64,000 bases of DNA from the NCBI GenBank assembly GCA_013399115.1, contig VXAA01000969.1, positions 62,001-126,000 on the forward strand. The letters are read 5' to 3'. Both the position numbers and the translations under genes were made by a program. The notes below the pieces were generated by a model. The model searched no databases. It was given only the letters and a program-made list of their open reading frames with translations, and had not been told where the DNA came from. Within the stretch, counting starts at the first letter, position 1. Every line of letters begins with the position of its first letter. Positions 32,601-44,739 of this stretch are shown here, piece after piece. The DNA comes from Anseranas semipalmata. Its lineage: Eukaryota; Chordata; Aves; Anseriformes; Anseranatidae.

Positions 32601-35600
32601 TTGCCTCGCTCTGCCTTGAGGGATGCGGGATCACCTGTAGCCATAGTCCACTTCAGTAACTGTTGCTGGAGAGGGGCATGTTGCTGAGATCGCAGCAGCA
32701 GAGAATATCTTCCAAAGGCCAAGAACATGCTGGTCACAAGTGCAGGCAGGAATGGGATGCAGGCACTCCTCCAGCTCCCCTCATTTCCACTGTATTTGTC
32801 TTTCTTAATTAACCCTGCACAACGTTACTGACCCAAAGACATGGCAACAGCACCATTAAGAACTTGAGGGATCAAGACATTTGCGTTACAATGCCTCAGC
32901 CATGAGATCATAAATGCCCTTATGCTCTATTTTATTATGTTGGGTTGATAATGGAGACTGATAAAACTCCCACTTTCCCTGTATTCAAGTGAGCTAATGT
33001 GTCTGGGCTAGTGAGATCCTGGCAGGCGGAGAAAGCAACAGCGCAAAGTCCCCAATCTCGGATGTAATCAAATAATGAGGCTGTTTGAGGACATTACTTG
33101 TTAACATATTAGCAGGTACCAGGCATAAGTGAGTGTTTATTTAGTCCTAGTGTAAAAGCATGTCTAAAATGATTTATGCCGGACGCTGTTTCACAGCAAA
33201 CAGGCTGCTTTCATGAAAGCAGGTCAATCACCATCTCCCGTCTGCCCTCATAAATCATATTCAGGTGCTAATGTAACCAAAAGGTTTATACAATCTGCAC
33301 AATCAGCATGGAGGTCTGGGTGGATACAGTAATAGCCTGCATGAGTAAATGCCTTCTGCATCTAAAGGCTGATATTTGGGGGGAGTCAAATGATTGATTT
33401 AAAGATAAAAGAAAAGAAATAAACTGCTGTGACAAGTAACTAAGTTTACATACAGTTTTCCAGCCACATTTTACATACACAGGAGTAACTTGCCACTGTC
33501 CAGATCTGCTGCTGGGACTGTTTTTGCACCAAGATAGCTTCCATACTTATACTCTAACACAAGTTAGACCATGATTTTAATGTAACAATGACAGATACCA
33601 GAACCACAGCAGCATAAACAGAGATTGGCTTTCTATGTTCTCCAAATTTCTCCAGTTACAGGTCAGTGTCACATTATCGACCTCTTTTTCATGCTGGTGG
33701 AGTACTCCTTTGAGAGATGATAGATCTGGAAGGACCCCGTGGACCTACATTCAAAATACAACTTCATCAAGTTCCATTCTGAAACTTGTTACAGATCTTT
33801 TTTCTGTTGTTTGCTTCTTTGTCCTCCCTCCTCATGTTGTAGAGTGTTACAGGACTACATTTCCCTTCTTCTCAGTTTTCAGCCTGAACTTCTTCTTGGC
33901 CTGTTTATGTTTACAACCAGATTTTATAATATTTTTCATGTCCTCTTGCCTATGCCAACATTGTCCTTTGTTTGAAATAGTTCTTCTCTCCCACATGTAT
34001 TTACCACTGGATATGTTTGTAGCTTTCGTCTTCATGAAGTCTGAGATCATAAAGCACATAACCCCCATAAAAGGACATAATTAGGACTTAATGATTTGTA
34101 TTTCACTTTCTTCAGACAAAAATTTTATCATTTTCATTCATACCAGTCAATAGTATCTTCTCTCAACCTTCAGTGGTTCATATCTACACAACAGAAACCA
34201 TTTGATACATAGCGTGATTCGGATCGGTATTACAAGGATATGTATTCTGGGGTACCATCAGCAGCATACACCTTCTACTTACAGAGCTGTAGCTATCTCT
34301 TTTGCCAACACATTCATTGGCCAGCAACCCCATTAACACTGTTAGTGCTGGAAAAAGGACTCCAAAATATTTTATCATAATATTTGGATTTGGGACAGTA
34401 TTTTGTGAATACAAGTGGCAAATGTATTTGTTCAGAGGAGTGGTGTCATATTAGTTGTTTGCTGAAAGCATCTAGAAACTTACTGATGGACCATGAAGCT
34501 CAGACTGTAGGTAATAACTGTGTTGCCAGGACTTCAATAGCCAGTTGCTCTTCATTATTTGCTTCTTGTGAGTGATATTATGCTATTATGAAGTCAGAAA
34601 ACATTAGCAATTAATAAGTTATCCTAAAAGGATACTGTGATACACAAATAACCAGTCATGCAAAGATCAGTGAAGAGTCGATAAAGCAGAATGAAGGCAG
34701 AAATATTGTTAAAAAAATGTTAAAAATTAGTGTCTGGTGACTAGATGTAAGAAATTAATTTGTAGGAGTATTCAACAATAAACAAGTATTTCTGTGAGTG
34801 GCAGAGCTAATGAAGATGGACTCTATGGATCTGTGTCTTTTTTAAGTTCTCTCCTTCCCCCATCATAATAACCCACTTTTTGTTCTTGGTAATAACCTGC
34901 TACTATGGCTATGGATAGTCCAACTTCTTATATATGCTGAACTTACAAAACCAAAAAGACTAAGTGAGTTCAGACTAAAACAGTTCACTGGGACTCAGAA
35001 AGGTTAAGTTTGTTTGATGCACATCACGGGTAAACAAAGCAGCATCTGGAAGGTGCAGTTTGAGTTGCAAACGTTGCATGCTTGTATCGATCCCTGTATT
35101 ATGTCCTCTTTGGTTAATTTGTCGTAGACCCATGGTATCCCTCACGGCAAGCGCAGAAAGCTAAGGTGCTGATCAATTGCTAGGAAAGCTTAGTCTAGGA
35201 AAATTCAGGTCAGTGAGTTAGATGTGTAAATGAAATGTCCTCCATTTTTATCAGGAAAACTTCATGGCTGATTTCAGGATGTTCCTAGGAAAAAAAGCTC
35301 CCAAATGTTCCAGTCTTTGACAAGATCTTTAGACAGTGACTTCTGTCTTCTACAAGAAAGTAGTGGCATCTGTTTTCCTTTATTCATTTATTGGCACTCT
35401 AGATGAGAATAGGATAAGAATCACAGTCAGAACTTAATATCACCTTGTATTTTTCATGCCTTCTCCTTCCTCTTAGCATGTTGAATTATTAGAGCTAATC
35501 TAACAAGGCACAATGACAAATGGGGTTGTCTTAAACATTCTCAAGTCTATTTGAGTTGCTTGTTAATAAGTGTGTGAACTTGGTAGGGTGTTAGTTTGAC

Positions 35601-38095
35601 CACCCAGCCATCATCAAATGGGTACCCACTGTCAACTGCTTTATTCTCTACTCCCTTTCAGTTTAGCTTGATGTTCTTTGGCACTGAGACTTGTCTCTGG
35701 CTGTAGACATGGCTAGCAGTTAGCATGGGGATGAGGGGGTTCAAACTACACACTTTTAGTGCAAAAAAACAAATTTACAATAGGACTGTTTATTGCACAT
35801 AATGGTTCGGCTTCACTGTGTCAGTCTTATTCTGAGAATCTCGTTTATGTATCAAAGCCATCACCATAGGATGTAAATAGCCTTTCAAAAATTAAGCGAA
35901 GATGTCCCACATCAGCTGATCTTTAATTCTTTTAATCCAAGTCATGCGCACATTGAGGCATTTTTCTGTCAATTTATTTCAATTTTCTTCCTTTCTCCAA
36001 GAACCATTTATTGACTTAAGCCATCTGTATTTAGAGAATCAATGTGATCTTGAATTCTGACTTAGAAATCAATGTAATAGGAGACATAATTAATATAGCC
36101 ATTGCCAGTGATTAGACAAGTCTAACCTGATTAGTCAGCCAGCAATACACATCCAAAGAAGAATGCTAAACAGTGATTTTGATGTTACCAATTTTTAAAA
36201 TATACAATTAGTCATCAGACCAACAAGAATCACTTATTATTTATCAGGTCTGGAAAGGAAAATACATATTACAGAATTGCATAGAAGATGGAACTCCCTT
36301 AGAAGTCCTTTAAACACTATTTGGCCTCAATAAAATAAACATTTATATACTTGCCATGTTGTTCTCCAGACAATGTGGTTCTGAGATACAATATTGTTTC
36401 ACCTGTACAAAAGGAGTGAAAGTAGGTATTCACTTCCCAAGATTTGTTCAGGTAAATCAGTAGTCAAACCGACTTGATTGGACATTATGCAAGTCTTGAT
36501 GTATAATCTGACTGGAAAAAAAGCTGTGCTGTCTCCAATGCCACACTTGCACTCCTGCAGCTATATGAATGTAGACTAAGGAAGAGATGAACTTTATTAC
36601 AGGAGGATCCACCCTGACTAAAGTCATGGCTCTGTGGTCCAAGTGACTGTACAAACTGTGAGCAGGAGGCTCCTTCTGCCTTGGAGAACTTCCAACCTGA
36701 ATACACAAATACCAGGACAAATTCCAGGAATTTACAAACCAAACTGGAGAAGTGCCAGTTGTTGAGCTGAGTTCCACAGTTATGTTAGCCATGATCCTTG
36801 ATATGTGACCCTTTCCTTTCTCTTGTTATGAGACAGTTCATGGCAGTAATTTTAAAGTTTGGTTTCTGGACTATGCCATTCAGGAGTGGAGAGAGACTGG
36901 CATCTTCAGTTGTGATTCATCTATTGTGTCCAAGATAAGTGAGATGAATGAACAGAAGTTTTGCAATGACCTTAAACAAGATACATTTTGTATGAAGTTA
37001 CAGGAAACAAATTTCACCCTTTTACTGCAGAATTAAAAGCCAAATTACCTGACTCCTAAAACAAACCCACTGAATTGCCCTGCTGCCTAAACCCCTGTGA
37101 CCTTCCTCAAGGTCAGAAGATGAATGCAGAGTAACACAGATGGGAAGAGAAAATAGAAGGAAGCAGGATGTGGTGCTGGGAAAGGCAGAAATGATACATC
37201 TTCGGTACCACTAAACAGGACTGCAGTCAGCACAAGGACACATCCTCCATGCCCTCAGAGAAGTCCCAGGTAAAGGCTAGGAAACATAGAAGTAAATTAT
37301 CATTCATTCCATTACTATGGTTTTGTTACTACCACCACATGAAAAAATCAAAAACAAAAACAAAACAACAACGAAAAAAAAAAAAAACAACTACTGCTGA
37401 GTGGTTAGCCAGGCAGCAGTCAGAAGTTTTTTCAATCTATAATAGCACTCATCCATTAACCATAAATAATCTGTATTTATTTGAGGGGTCCCTACCAAAG
37501 CCATGTGTACATTGCACAGAGCATTAGACTATCAAGGTATAAACTATTTAAAACAGCCGGTGTTTGAATTGTCATTTTTTAAGTTTAACATTATGTTGTT
37601 TCAATATCTAAAGCCTCCTTCCCCATGCAGCAAAAATGCAAAACACATTGAGAGAAAATGTAAAACATACTAACTTGATTATTATGAGGGCTCTGGATTG
37701 TGTCACAATTCACTATTAATTTAGAACACATTCCAGTGGCTTCTCCCTTCCCTCTGCATTCTGGACCAATCTGTCAGAGAAATACAACACCAATTAAATA
37801 AAAAATATATATGTGCATATATATATTTTAAAGCCTGCTGCTTGGAGGAAATGTTTTGGGTATGCAGTTTAGGGAGAGTTGTTTTCCATTAGTGACTTGA
37901 AATGATGGGCTGATTTTGATGGTCATTTGCATAATGAATTTCTTCTGGGCATTGGGGACATCCACATGGTCAACTCTACGAATACCATCATGGGTTTAAT
38001 GGTGAGATTTGTCTCAGCTCCGCCCACCCATGACGGAGACCCAAATAATGGTTAAATCCCCTCATTGAGAAATTGTTGCAGCCAGAACCAATTTC
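26632..38095. other. Intergenic, no gene recognised
   Basis: About 11.5 kb of unique, moderately AT-rich sequence. AT-rich low-complexity patches occur near 29,050-29,110 and 37,795-37,830, and a T run at about 27,910-27,922. The stretch at about 33,040-33,280 looks like a candidate conserved non-coding element. No exon or transposon was recognised. Confidence 0.55.
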
Positions 38096-38099
38096 TGCT

Positions 38100-38390
38100 C
38101 TGGGAGAGGAGGAATGGCCTTGTGGTTACAGCTCCAGAATACAGCTCAGCAAAACTGGGTCGTGCTTCTGCCTCTTTTAGAGACTTCCTGTGTGACCTTG
38201 GGTGAATTACTCACTCTCTTCCACCTGTAAAGTGAAGAAAATGAACTTTCCTATTTCCTCAGCTTAAGAACATAAATTATTTGGGGTAAGGGTAATCTTA
38301 GCTTGTGTTGTGACAGTACTGGGCACAATGAGATCCCTGTCTTAATAGAACTATTGTGAACATAACATGTATTTGGAGCATTTTGATATC
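38100..38390 (+). mobile_element. MIR-like (CORE-SINE) SINE fossil
   Basis: The plus strand matches the MIR consensus order: GGCCTTGTGGTTACAGCTCC (box-like 5' part), then CTGGGTCGTGCTTCTGCCTC, CTGTGTGACCTTGGGTGAAT, TACTCACTCTCTTCC and ACCTGTAAAGTGAAGAAAAT. A downstream stretch at about 38,320-38,390 (CAGTACTGGGCACAATGAGA) resembles the tail of amniote MIR-type elements, less certainly. MIR elements are ancient and no longer mobile; surviving recognisable copies in sauropsids are sometimes under constraint. Confidence 0.7.
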
Positions 38391-38394
38391 ACTT

Positions 38395-40735
38395 TGTCCA
38401 AAGCAGCTTTTGGAAGGTGTTTCTCTTCTTATGCATATAATCAGACTTTTCAGAGATTCTAAGCGACTTTTGTCACTTGCCTGGCCACATAGTGTGCAAT
38501 CGGTATGGCAGATGCATTAAAGAGGCAATTCTTTCTAGTCATCTCTGTTGCTCTTTCGCAAAGCCGGAAAGACAAGCTTCAGAGCGTCTTTTAGAAACCC
38601 CACAGAAAGATTTTATCTCCCAGTAGGAAATTGCTCAGAATTCACCCTGCACAACAACAAAAGGACCATGCCATGGTTTAGCTCCACCAGAACAGTGGAC
38701 AGACCGTTCTGGATCTGTGAGTTTTTGATGTGCTTGCTTTTTGCATGTGGTGGTGGTAGTAAATTTTGGGCAGGCAATTTGGGATCCAAGCTCTTTGTAG
38801 TTGGACAGCACAGCTGCAATATCTCTATCCAGTTTGTACCCAGAGGGAACCATAAACACCCAGCTGAGCACTCCCACTTCTGGTTTCTTGCTTATGGGAG
38901 CAGAACACATCTGTCAGGGTGGACACCAGCTTTCCAAGTCCCTGTCAGTCTGCATGGGGCAAAAGTTTGAGGGATTAAGTAGTTTACACACACACAGAGA
39001 AAAAGAGAAACTTTGTGATCTGTGCTAGGCAAATCCCATTGGTACATCTCCTGAATAGCAGAAGAAATTTTCAAAAGCAACCCACGGTGATCTAACTCTT
39101 CTGAATCCTGACCCTAGTGGGAGCAAAGATTGGCAAATACAGGGCAGGGGTTGGGGAAAATTCTTCCCTTGCTGAGCGATTCTGCTTAAAAAACGAACTC
39201 TTCTTTCTCCAGAGACCAAGGCCTTTTGTGTGCTGAAGCTCAGCTACTCCTCTGAGGGAGAAAACCAGACTACACAGGGTTCGCTCCGGAAAGACCAGAG
39301 CTGGGTTCTGGTCTGATAACTCAGACAAAGTTATTAGCTATGGCTCCAGTGCATCCTTGTCATTTTCTGCACTTTGTTGGGGCTTCCAAGCTAGGAGGCT
39401 CATCACCGTATTTTCCTGCCATAGTCTCCGGCAGAGCAGAGTACCTCCAGGAGGACTCTGTCAACCCTGCTGATATTTTCCGTTGACTGGAGAGGGAGCC
39501 TAATGCAGGTGTTTCAGTGAAACTTATACAATCCAGATGTAAATCCAGTGGCAAGTCCCTCAGGATTAGACATGTCTGGAAATTATTGGGCTGATAAGAT
39601 TTCTGAGCATTTTTTTCCACAGGAAACCCACTGATTTTCATCTCTGGGTTTGGCATCCAAGCTCTCTAAGGCTCCCAGAGAGGCATACCTCAGATTGCCT
39701 GTGACAAGACATGAACAGAGGAGCTCAAGCTGACATGAAGAGCCAGGCTGGGATGGCAGTTAAGAGGGAAAAACACTCTATTCTTTACTGTCAATTTTGA
39801 AAATGTGTTCAGGAAAGGATTACAATGTCAAGATTGTAATACTGGTTGCATAAGAGTTGCTGTTTGGAGGCAATCGTTACTTGGAGCAAAAGCTGAGAGA
39901 AGAGGCCATTCACTCCTGCTGATACGCCAAATAAAAAGGGATCAGCTAAACCACAGACAACCCCTTTTTGCTTTTGTAGCTGTTCATTTTTTCCATCAGA
40001 GCTCAGACCACGGAGCTAAAATTCAGTAATGAAAACCTTCCTCGCAGCCCATGGCTTTGCAGTGCCCTAGATCAGAATTATATTGAGGTGAAATGAAGTT
40101 GATCCTCAATTCTCAAAACTGCAGCGGGACATACGATGAGCTGAGCTTTAATCTTCACAGAAACGAAGCTCCTGCAGTGGGGCTGGTTTCCGGGCTGATG
40201 TTTCTCATTGCTCAGTTATTGAGAGCCTGACAGGAAACAGTGAAATGTTATCAATTCCCACTGCTCCGGAACATCAGTCTTGCTCTGCTGACATACCTGA
40301 CAGCTTGAAAATGATCAGGTAGCAGCTGCTTTTTGATTTCTTCTATTATCTCTAATCCACTGTCTCATGAAATGGTTTGTTAATGTTTTAAGGACATCCT
40401 ATTGAGAGGAGTGTGGTTTCCCCTCTAGCCAGCAGGTAGAGCCAGCAAGCCTTGCATCATGTCACAGGTTAATAGCAATTTCACAGAAACATGGATAAAC
40501 GGACAGCTTCCTCTCTCCCTTCGTCCCCCGCAGAAAGCCCAGAGTCTAGTAGTAATCCTAAAAGCCTGTGTAGGGAATGAAACATATCACAGATGGAAAA
40601 TACTTGCCCAGGTGACCTTCTATAATGAAGATTTCAGCGTTTGCTCTAGTGACTGTACAAGTAAGACCAGGGGATGGGAATTCCATTGCATATAAACTAG
40701 CACCCAAACTCTGGTAGCTCTGAATTTGGCTTTTT
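38395..40735. other. Intergenic, no gene recognised
   Basis: Unique sequence. Short open frames on both strands show no family resemblance. Confidence 0.6.
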
Positions 40736-40738
40736 TGT

Positions 40739-40946
40739 AGGAAAACAGAAGAAGGGGAAAAGATAAGGAAAAAAGAAGGAAAAAAGAAAAGAAGAAAAGA
40801 AAAGAAAAGAAAAGAAAAGAAAAGAAAAGAAAAGAAAAGAAAAGAAAAGAAAAGAAAAGAAAAGAAAAGAAAAGAAAAGAAAAGAAAAGAAAAGAAAAGA
40901 AAAGAAAAGAAAAGAAAAGAAAAGAAAAGAAAAGAAAAGAAAAGAA
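40739..40946. repeat. (AAAAG)n pentanucleotide array, about 30 units
   Basis: An imperfect purine-rich lead (40,739-40,793) runs into a pure AAAAG array at about 40,794-40,945. The tract is almost purely purine on the plus strand. The long minus-strand open frames of repeated FSFLF residues are artefacts of this repeat. Confidence 0.98.
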
Positions 40947-40949
40947 CTT

Positions 40950-43900
40950 CTTGCTTTCCCCAGACATGTTCCTTACAATGTAAAGGGCAGTGGTCCCAGG
41001 CAGGGCTGCTCTGGGCATGTTTCAGGCCAACATGCATTTCTTTCTTCTTCTTCACTGCAATCAGTGACTTTGAGTGTCTTTGAGTCACTGCCATGAATGA
41101 CTTTGAGTCACAATCTCCTTTTTTTTTTGGCATTTAAAAATGAGAACAAGGTGCTGCATCCCAGAAGCTCTGCTGGTCTCTGCATGCCACCCTGCAGGCA
41201 GCAGAGCTTCACACTGGCCACTACCTGTGCCTCAGTCCTTGTCAGAACTCATCAGCCTGCCCCATGGTCATGCACATGGCCTTAAACAATGTGTTTTATG
41301 AAAAAGCATACTTCAGCTTAGATTGTACATTATTTGTTATATCTAAGACAAAAATTAAATAATTCTACAGACAATAGTTACAATAAACAGTATATAATTT
41401 CTTATGATAGCACATGTATGCAGACACATCTTTCATTATTTTTGGAAATCTTTAGACTGCTCCATTTCAGTTTGTGGTCACTCTGTGTACTTTCATTTTA
41501 ATATTATTAATGACCATAGATCCAACTTACTCTTTTTAAAACATTATTGACATTACACTCTACCTACACTTTTTATCTAAAACATGTAGTGTCTTTTTCC
41601 CCCTAGCACTTTTTAAAAGCCTTTTGAATTGCTCCCAGTGCAATTTCTAGGCTTTCCCAGCATAGTCATTTGTCTCTGATAGGCACAGTTTTTCAGAAAG
41701 AGGTCAAGGATGGTGAAAGTTGCTATCACATCACAAGAGTTGATAGTGCTACTTTCCCCTCAATGCTTTCTTTTGCTTGCCCTGCAAAGCCTCTTTCAGT
41801 TCCCTTGACCCTGCTGCCCTACTCCTTTCTACTGATACAAGAGAATTAATAATAGAGCTCCGGTTTTCACTGGAGCTGCACAGCCGCTGGGATATGGCAG
41901 TAAAACACACAAGCTCACAACAGCTACCCCCTCCACCTCCTAAAATCCATTTGCCTGGGGGCCTTTGATCTGAGGCAGGTGGGAAAAAAAGCAAAAATCC
42001 CTGGGAGCGTAGTGCCTTCTTAGGTGGCATTGCCGCTTCCTTGGGACTCCCCATGCCATTAATGGCTCCTTTGTGCCACTCTGCAACAGACCACAGAGGC
42101 ATTTACGCAAAGGCTGCGTGTAGAATAAAAAGCAACATTTTCCTTCTTGCTTTCTGAAGGCCAGACTCATTTCAATCATGCAGCAGTTCTTGCACTGGTG
42201 GCGGGGTAATGGGACAGCGGCTTGGGGGAAGAGGTGTTTTTTTCTTCTCTTTGTCTCTTCTGTGGGAACAGCAATGGCTCCTCACCTGAGCATGAACTCC
42301 CTCCCTCCTGATGTGGAATAGTCCCTCTGGGATTTCCAGTACCCTTAAACCACTTGATAATTCTCCTTTTTATTCACCCTCCAAAATTCATTGGCAAAGG
42401 CAAAGAGCCCATCCGTCTGCTCAGTGTTATTGCAGCCTCAAGGGCCAGGACTGAATAAACAACCAGTCCTGCTTCTGGATGCTCTCTGCTACTGCAGTTG
42501 TGTCTTGCCAGGACTGCCAAAGTGCCATGGCTTCCCACAACTCGCACAGATTGAAAACTGGACAGGTGCTATGGCTGACAATCAGTTCATTGAGACATCT
42601 GAAGGAGACCAGTACTGTGCTCTTGCACCTCAGTTGGTAAGGACTGCTGAACAACTCATACCTAGCCCTGTGTCAGTGGTGTTCTGTAGAGGTCAAAGAA
42701 TGATGGAAATTCCTCACTAATCTTGTGAAGAACCTTGAAAAAGCAGAGGCTTCCAAAACTGGTGTTTGGAGAAATGAGTAGGTCGTATAAAATGCTTTGT
42801 GCATTTGCTGCCCCATCAGTGGTGCCAGGTGCAAGGAAATCCTAATTGCAGCTGAACAGGGAGTACCCAGATGCCTCCACAGAAATGGTCTGCTGCACTG
42901 GAGTGGAGGCTTATGGAGAAAACAAGCACTTTGTTCACCCCTGTGTGCTTCTCATTCATAGCAGTTATCTTTCCATCCTCTCAGTCTCCTTTTTGTGGCA
43001 GGAACAGCAACCAACCACATTAGGGATCTACCTCTTCTTCATCCCAGCTCCTCCTCTTATCCTGGTCCTGCCACCTCCTCCCCTCCCCTTGGGCCTGGTA
43101 CCATCTGCAGACCACTGCAGTTCAGCTGTGCCTGTTTGATATGCAACTATCAGATTGATCCGACCTGTGGCCTGGCCTCTGTCCAGCTGTCGTGCTTTGA
43201 AGAGAAACACAGGTGTGTTATTTCACCATTTTTCATGAGTCTCTCAGAAACACTTTACATTGAAGGCTGTAGACACAAGCACAGAAGTGCTGGGTGAGCC
43301 AGTGTCCAAGTGGAGTTTTGATTTACAGCCACAGTGGCTTTGGAAAAATCATTGTATTTTTGAAACAAAAGAAGGAAACAGAAAAGAAAAATATCAAGGT
43401 CTGATAATGTCTCTCCATATAATCTCCATGATGAGTTCTCAGTAAAGGCCAGAGAAGCCCATTCAGACTGCATAGAAAAATATATGCTTGAACTCACGAT
43501 CATTAGGTTGCCTTGGAGGAAACACTCATTGACTTCTCAAATCTCATGCATCTGTGAGCGAAGTATTGAAACTGGAAATTGAGAGCAATTCCTTTCCCCA
43601 GCTACCATTCTTAGACAACACTGCTCAGTTGTGTAACCCCCTGAAGACATTAAAATGTCTTTCCTTCCTGTAAGAAAAGATTTTCTTTTCCTTCCCTTAA
43701 GACATTAATTACAGGGTCACTGACTTTGGCAGATTACTTGCTAAATTGAGTTGCATCCTGATATCCTATATTTTATTGTGATGACCACCCATCTTGACAG
43801 CCACTTGGGCTTGACCTGAGATTATCCACCACTGAAATCATTACTCTTTAAAGAGAGAGGATTAATGGGTGTTTTAAAGTGGCCTAAGATCGTCAACAAA

Positions 43901-44015
43901 AGCTACAAGAACTTGCCTTTCTCTAGCTCCTGGCTATACGGACCTGCTCCCCACCTTGTCTCACCATCAGCAATCACATAGCTGCATGGGAAGATGAATC
44001 TGTTTGGTGATCTGG
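40950..44015. other. Intergenic, no gene recognised
   Basis: Unique sequence with a small internal duplication of GACTTTGAGT at about 41,063-41,112 and an AT-rich patch at about 41,290-41,600. No exon was recognised. Confidence 0.6.
41063..41112. repeat. Short imperfect tandem duplication
   Basis: The plus strand has two copies of TGACTTTGAGT and one of GTCTTTGAGT within 50 bases. It is a minor local duplication. Confidence 0.6.
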
Positions 44016-44019
44016 CTGG

Positions 44020-44046
44020 AAAAAAAAAAAAAAAAAAAAAAAAAAA
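44020..44046. repeat. A27 homopolymer
   Basis: This is the longest homopolymer in the window. It resembles a retroposon tail but no body or target-site duplication was recognised beside it. Confidence 0.95.
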
Positions 44047-44565
44047 GTGAATGACTTTTTGTTGGGGTGGTTGTCAGATAAATAAAAGACCAGGTCTGAG
44101 TCACTCCACACCCTTGGGTGCCACTGCAAAAAGGACACAGGAGTGACTGCCCTGCTTTGGCAGCAGCAATGTTCTGGTGAACTGTGGGAGAACCAGTGTC
44201 TTCTCCTGGGCCTCAGAGATGTACCGTGGGAAAGCACTGGAGAGCTGTGAACTTCACATTAGGTCAGTATCTACACTGTACAGAAAATACTAGCCCAAGG
44301 GTCTGGAACTCAAACCTTAACAGCTCACCTATCTGAGTCAGATACAAAAATCTAAATATGGTTGAGAAAGAGTTATGGGTAGATAGGACAGGGTTTAGGG
44401 AATACCATCTGTGTAATAGCTGGGGTAACCCTGCTGGAGAAGCAGAAGGAGCTCAGGTTTGACTCCTTTGCACAACAGTTGGCTCATGTGAAAGAAGACA
44501 CAGAGACTTACCCCCATTCTTAAGTCTCTTTCCCCACCCTGGCTTTCATCTCTCAGCCTCTGATT

Positions 44566-44735
44566 GTAGAACAGTACAGAATATTCTGAGCGGGAAGGGG
44601 CCCACAAGGGTCATTGAGTCCAACTCTTTGTATGTAACATGGATGTGATGTCATTCACTGGATTTCCATAAAACCTCACTCTTCCACTGAGTCTTTGAAG
44701 TGCAGCCCACTATCAAACTGAAATAAACTCTCTGG
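44566..44735 (-). mobile_element. CR1 LINE 3' fragment
   Basis: The plus strand reads GGGAAGGGGCCCACAAGGGT then CATTGAGTCCAACTC. This is the antisense of the typical bird CR1 3' end (TTGGACT..ATGATCCTTGTGGGTCCCTTCCAAC). The following bases to about 44,735 are more diverged. It is a short 5'-truncated copy. Confidence 0.8.
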
Positions 44736-44739
44736 TATT

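Noticed and set aside
33635..34084. A 149-residue plus-strand frame with hydrophobic stretches
   Set aside because: The hydrophobicity comes from T-rich sequence. No conserved motif, splice logic or family resemblance was found.
40558..41133. Long minus-strand frames of repeated FLFFS residues
   Set aside because: They are artefacts of the (AAAAG)n array.
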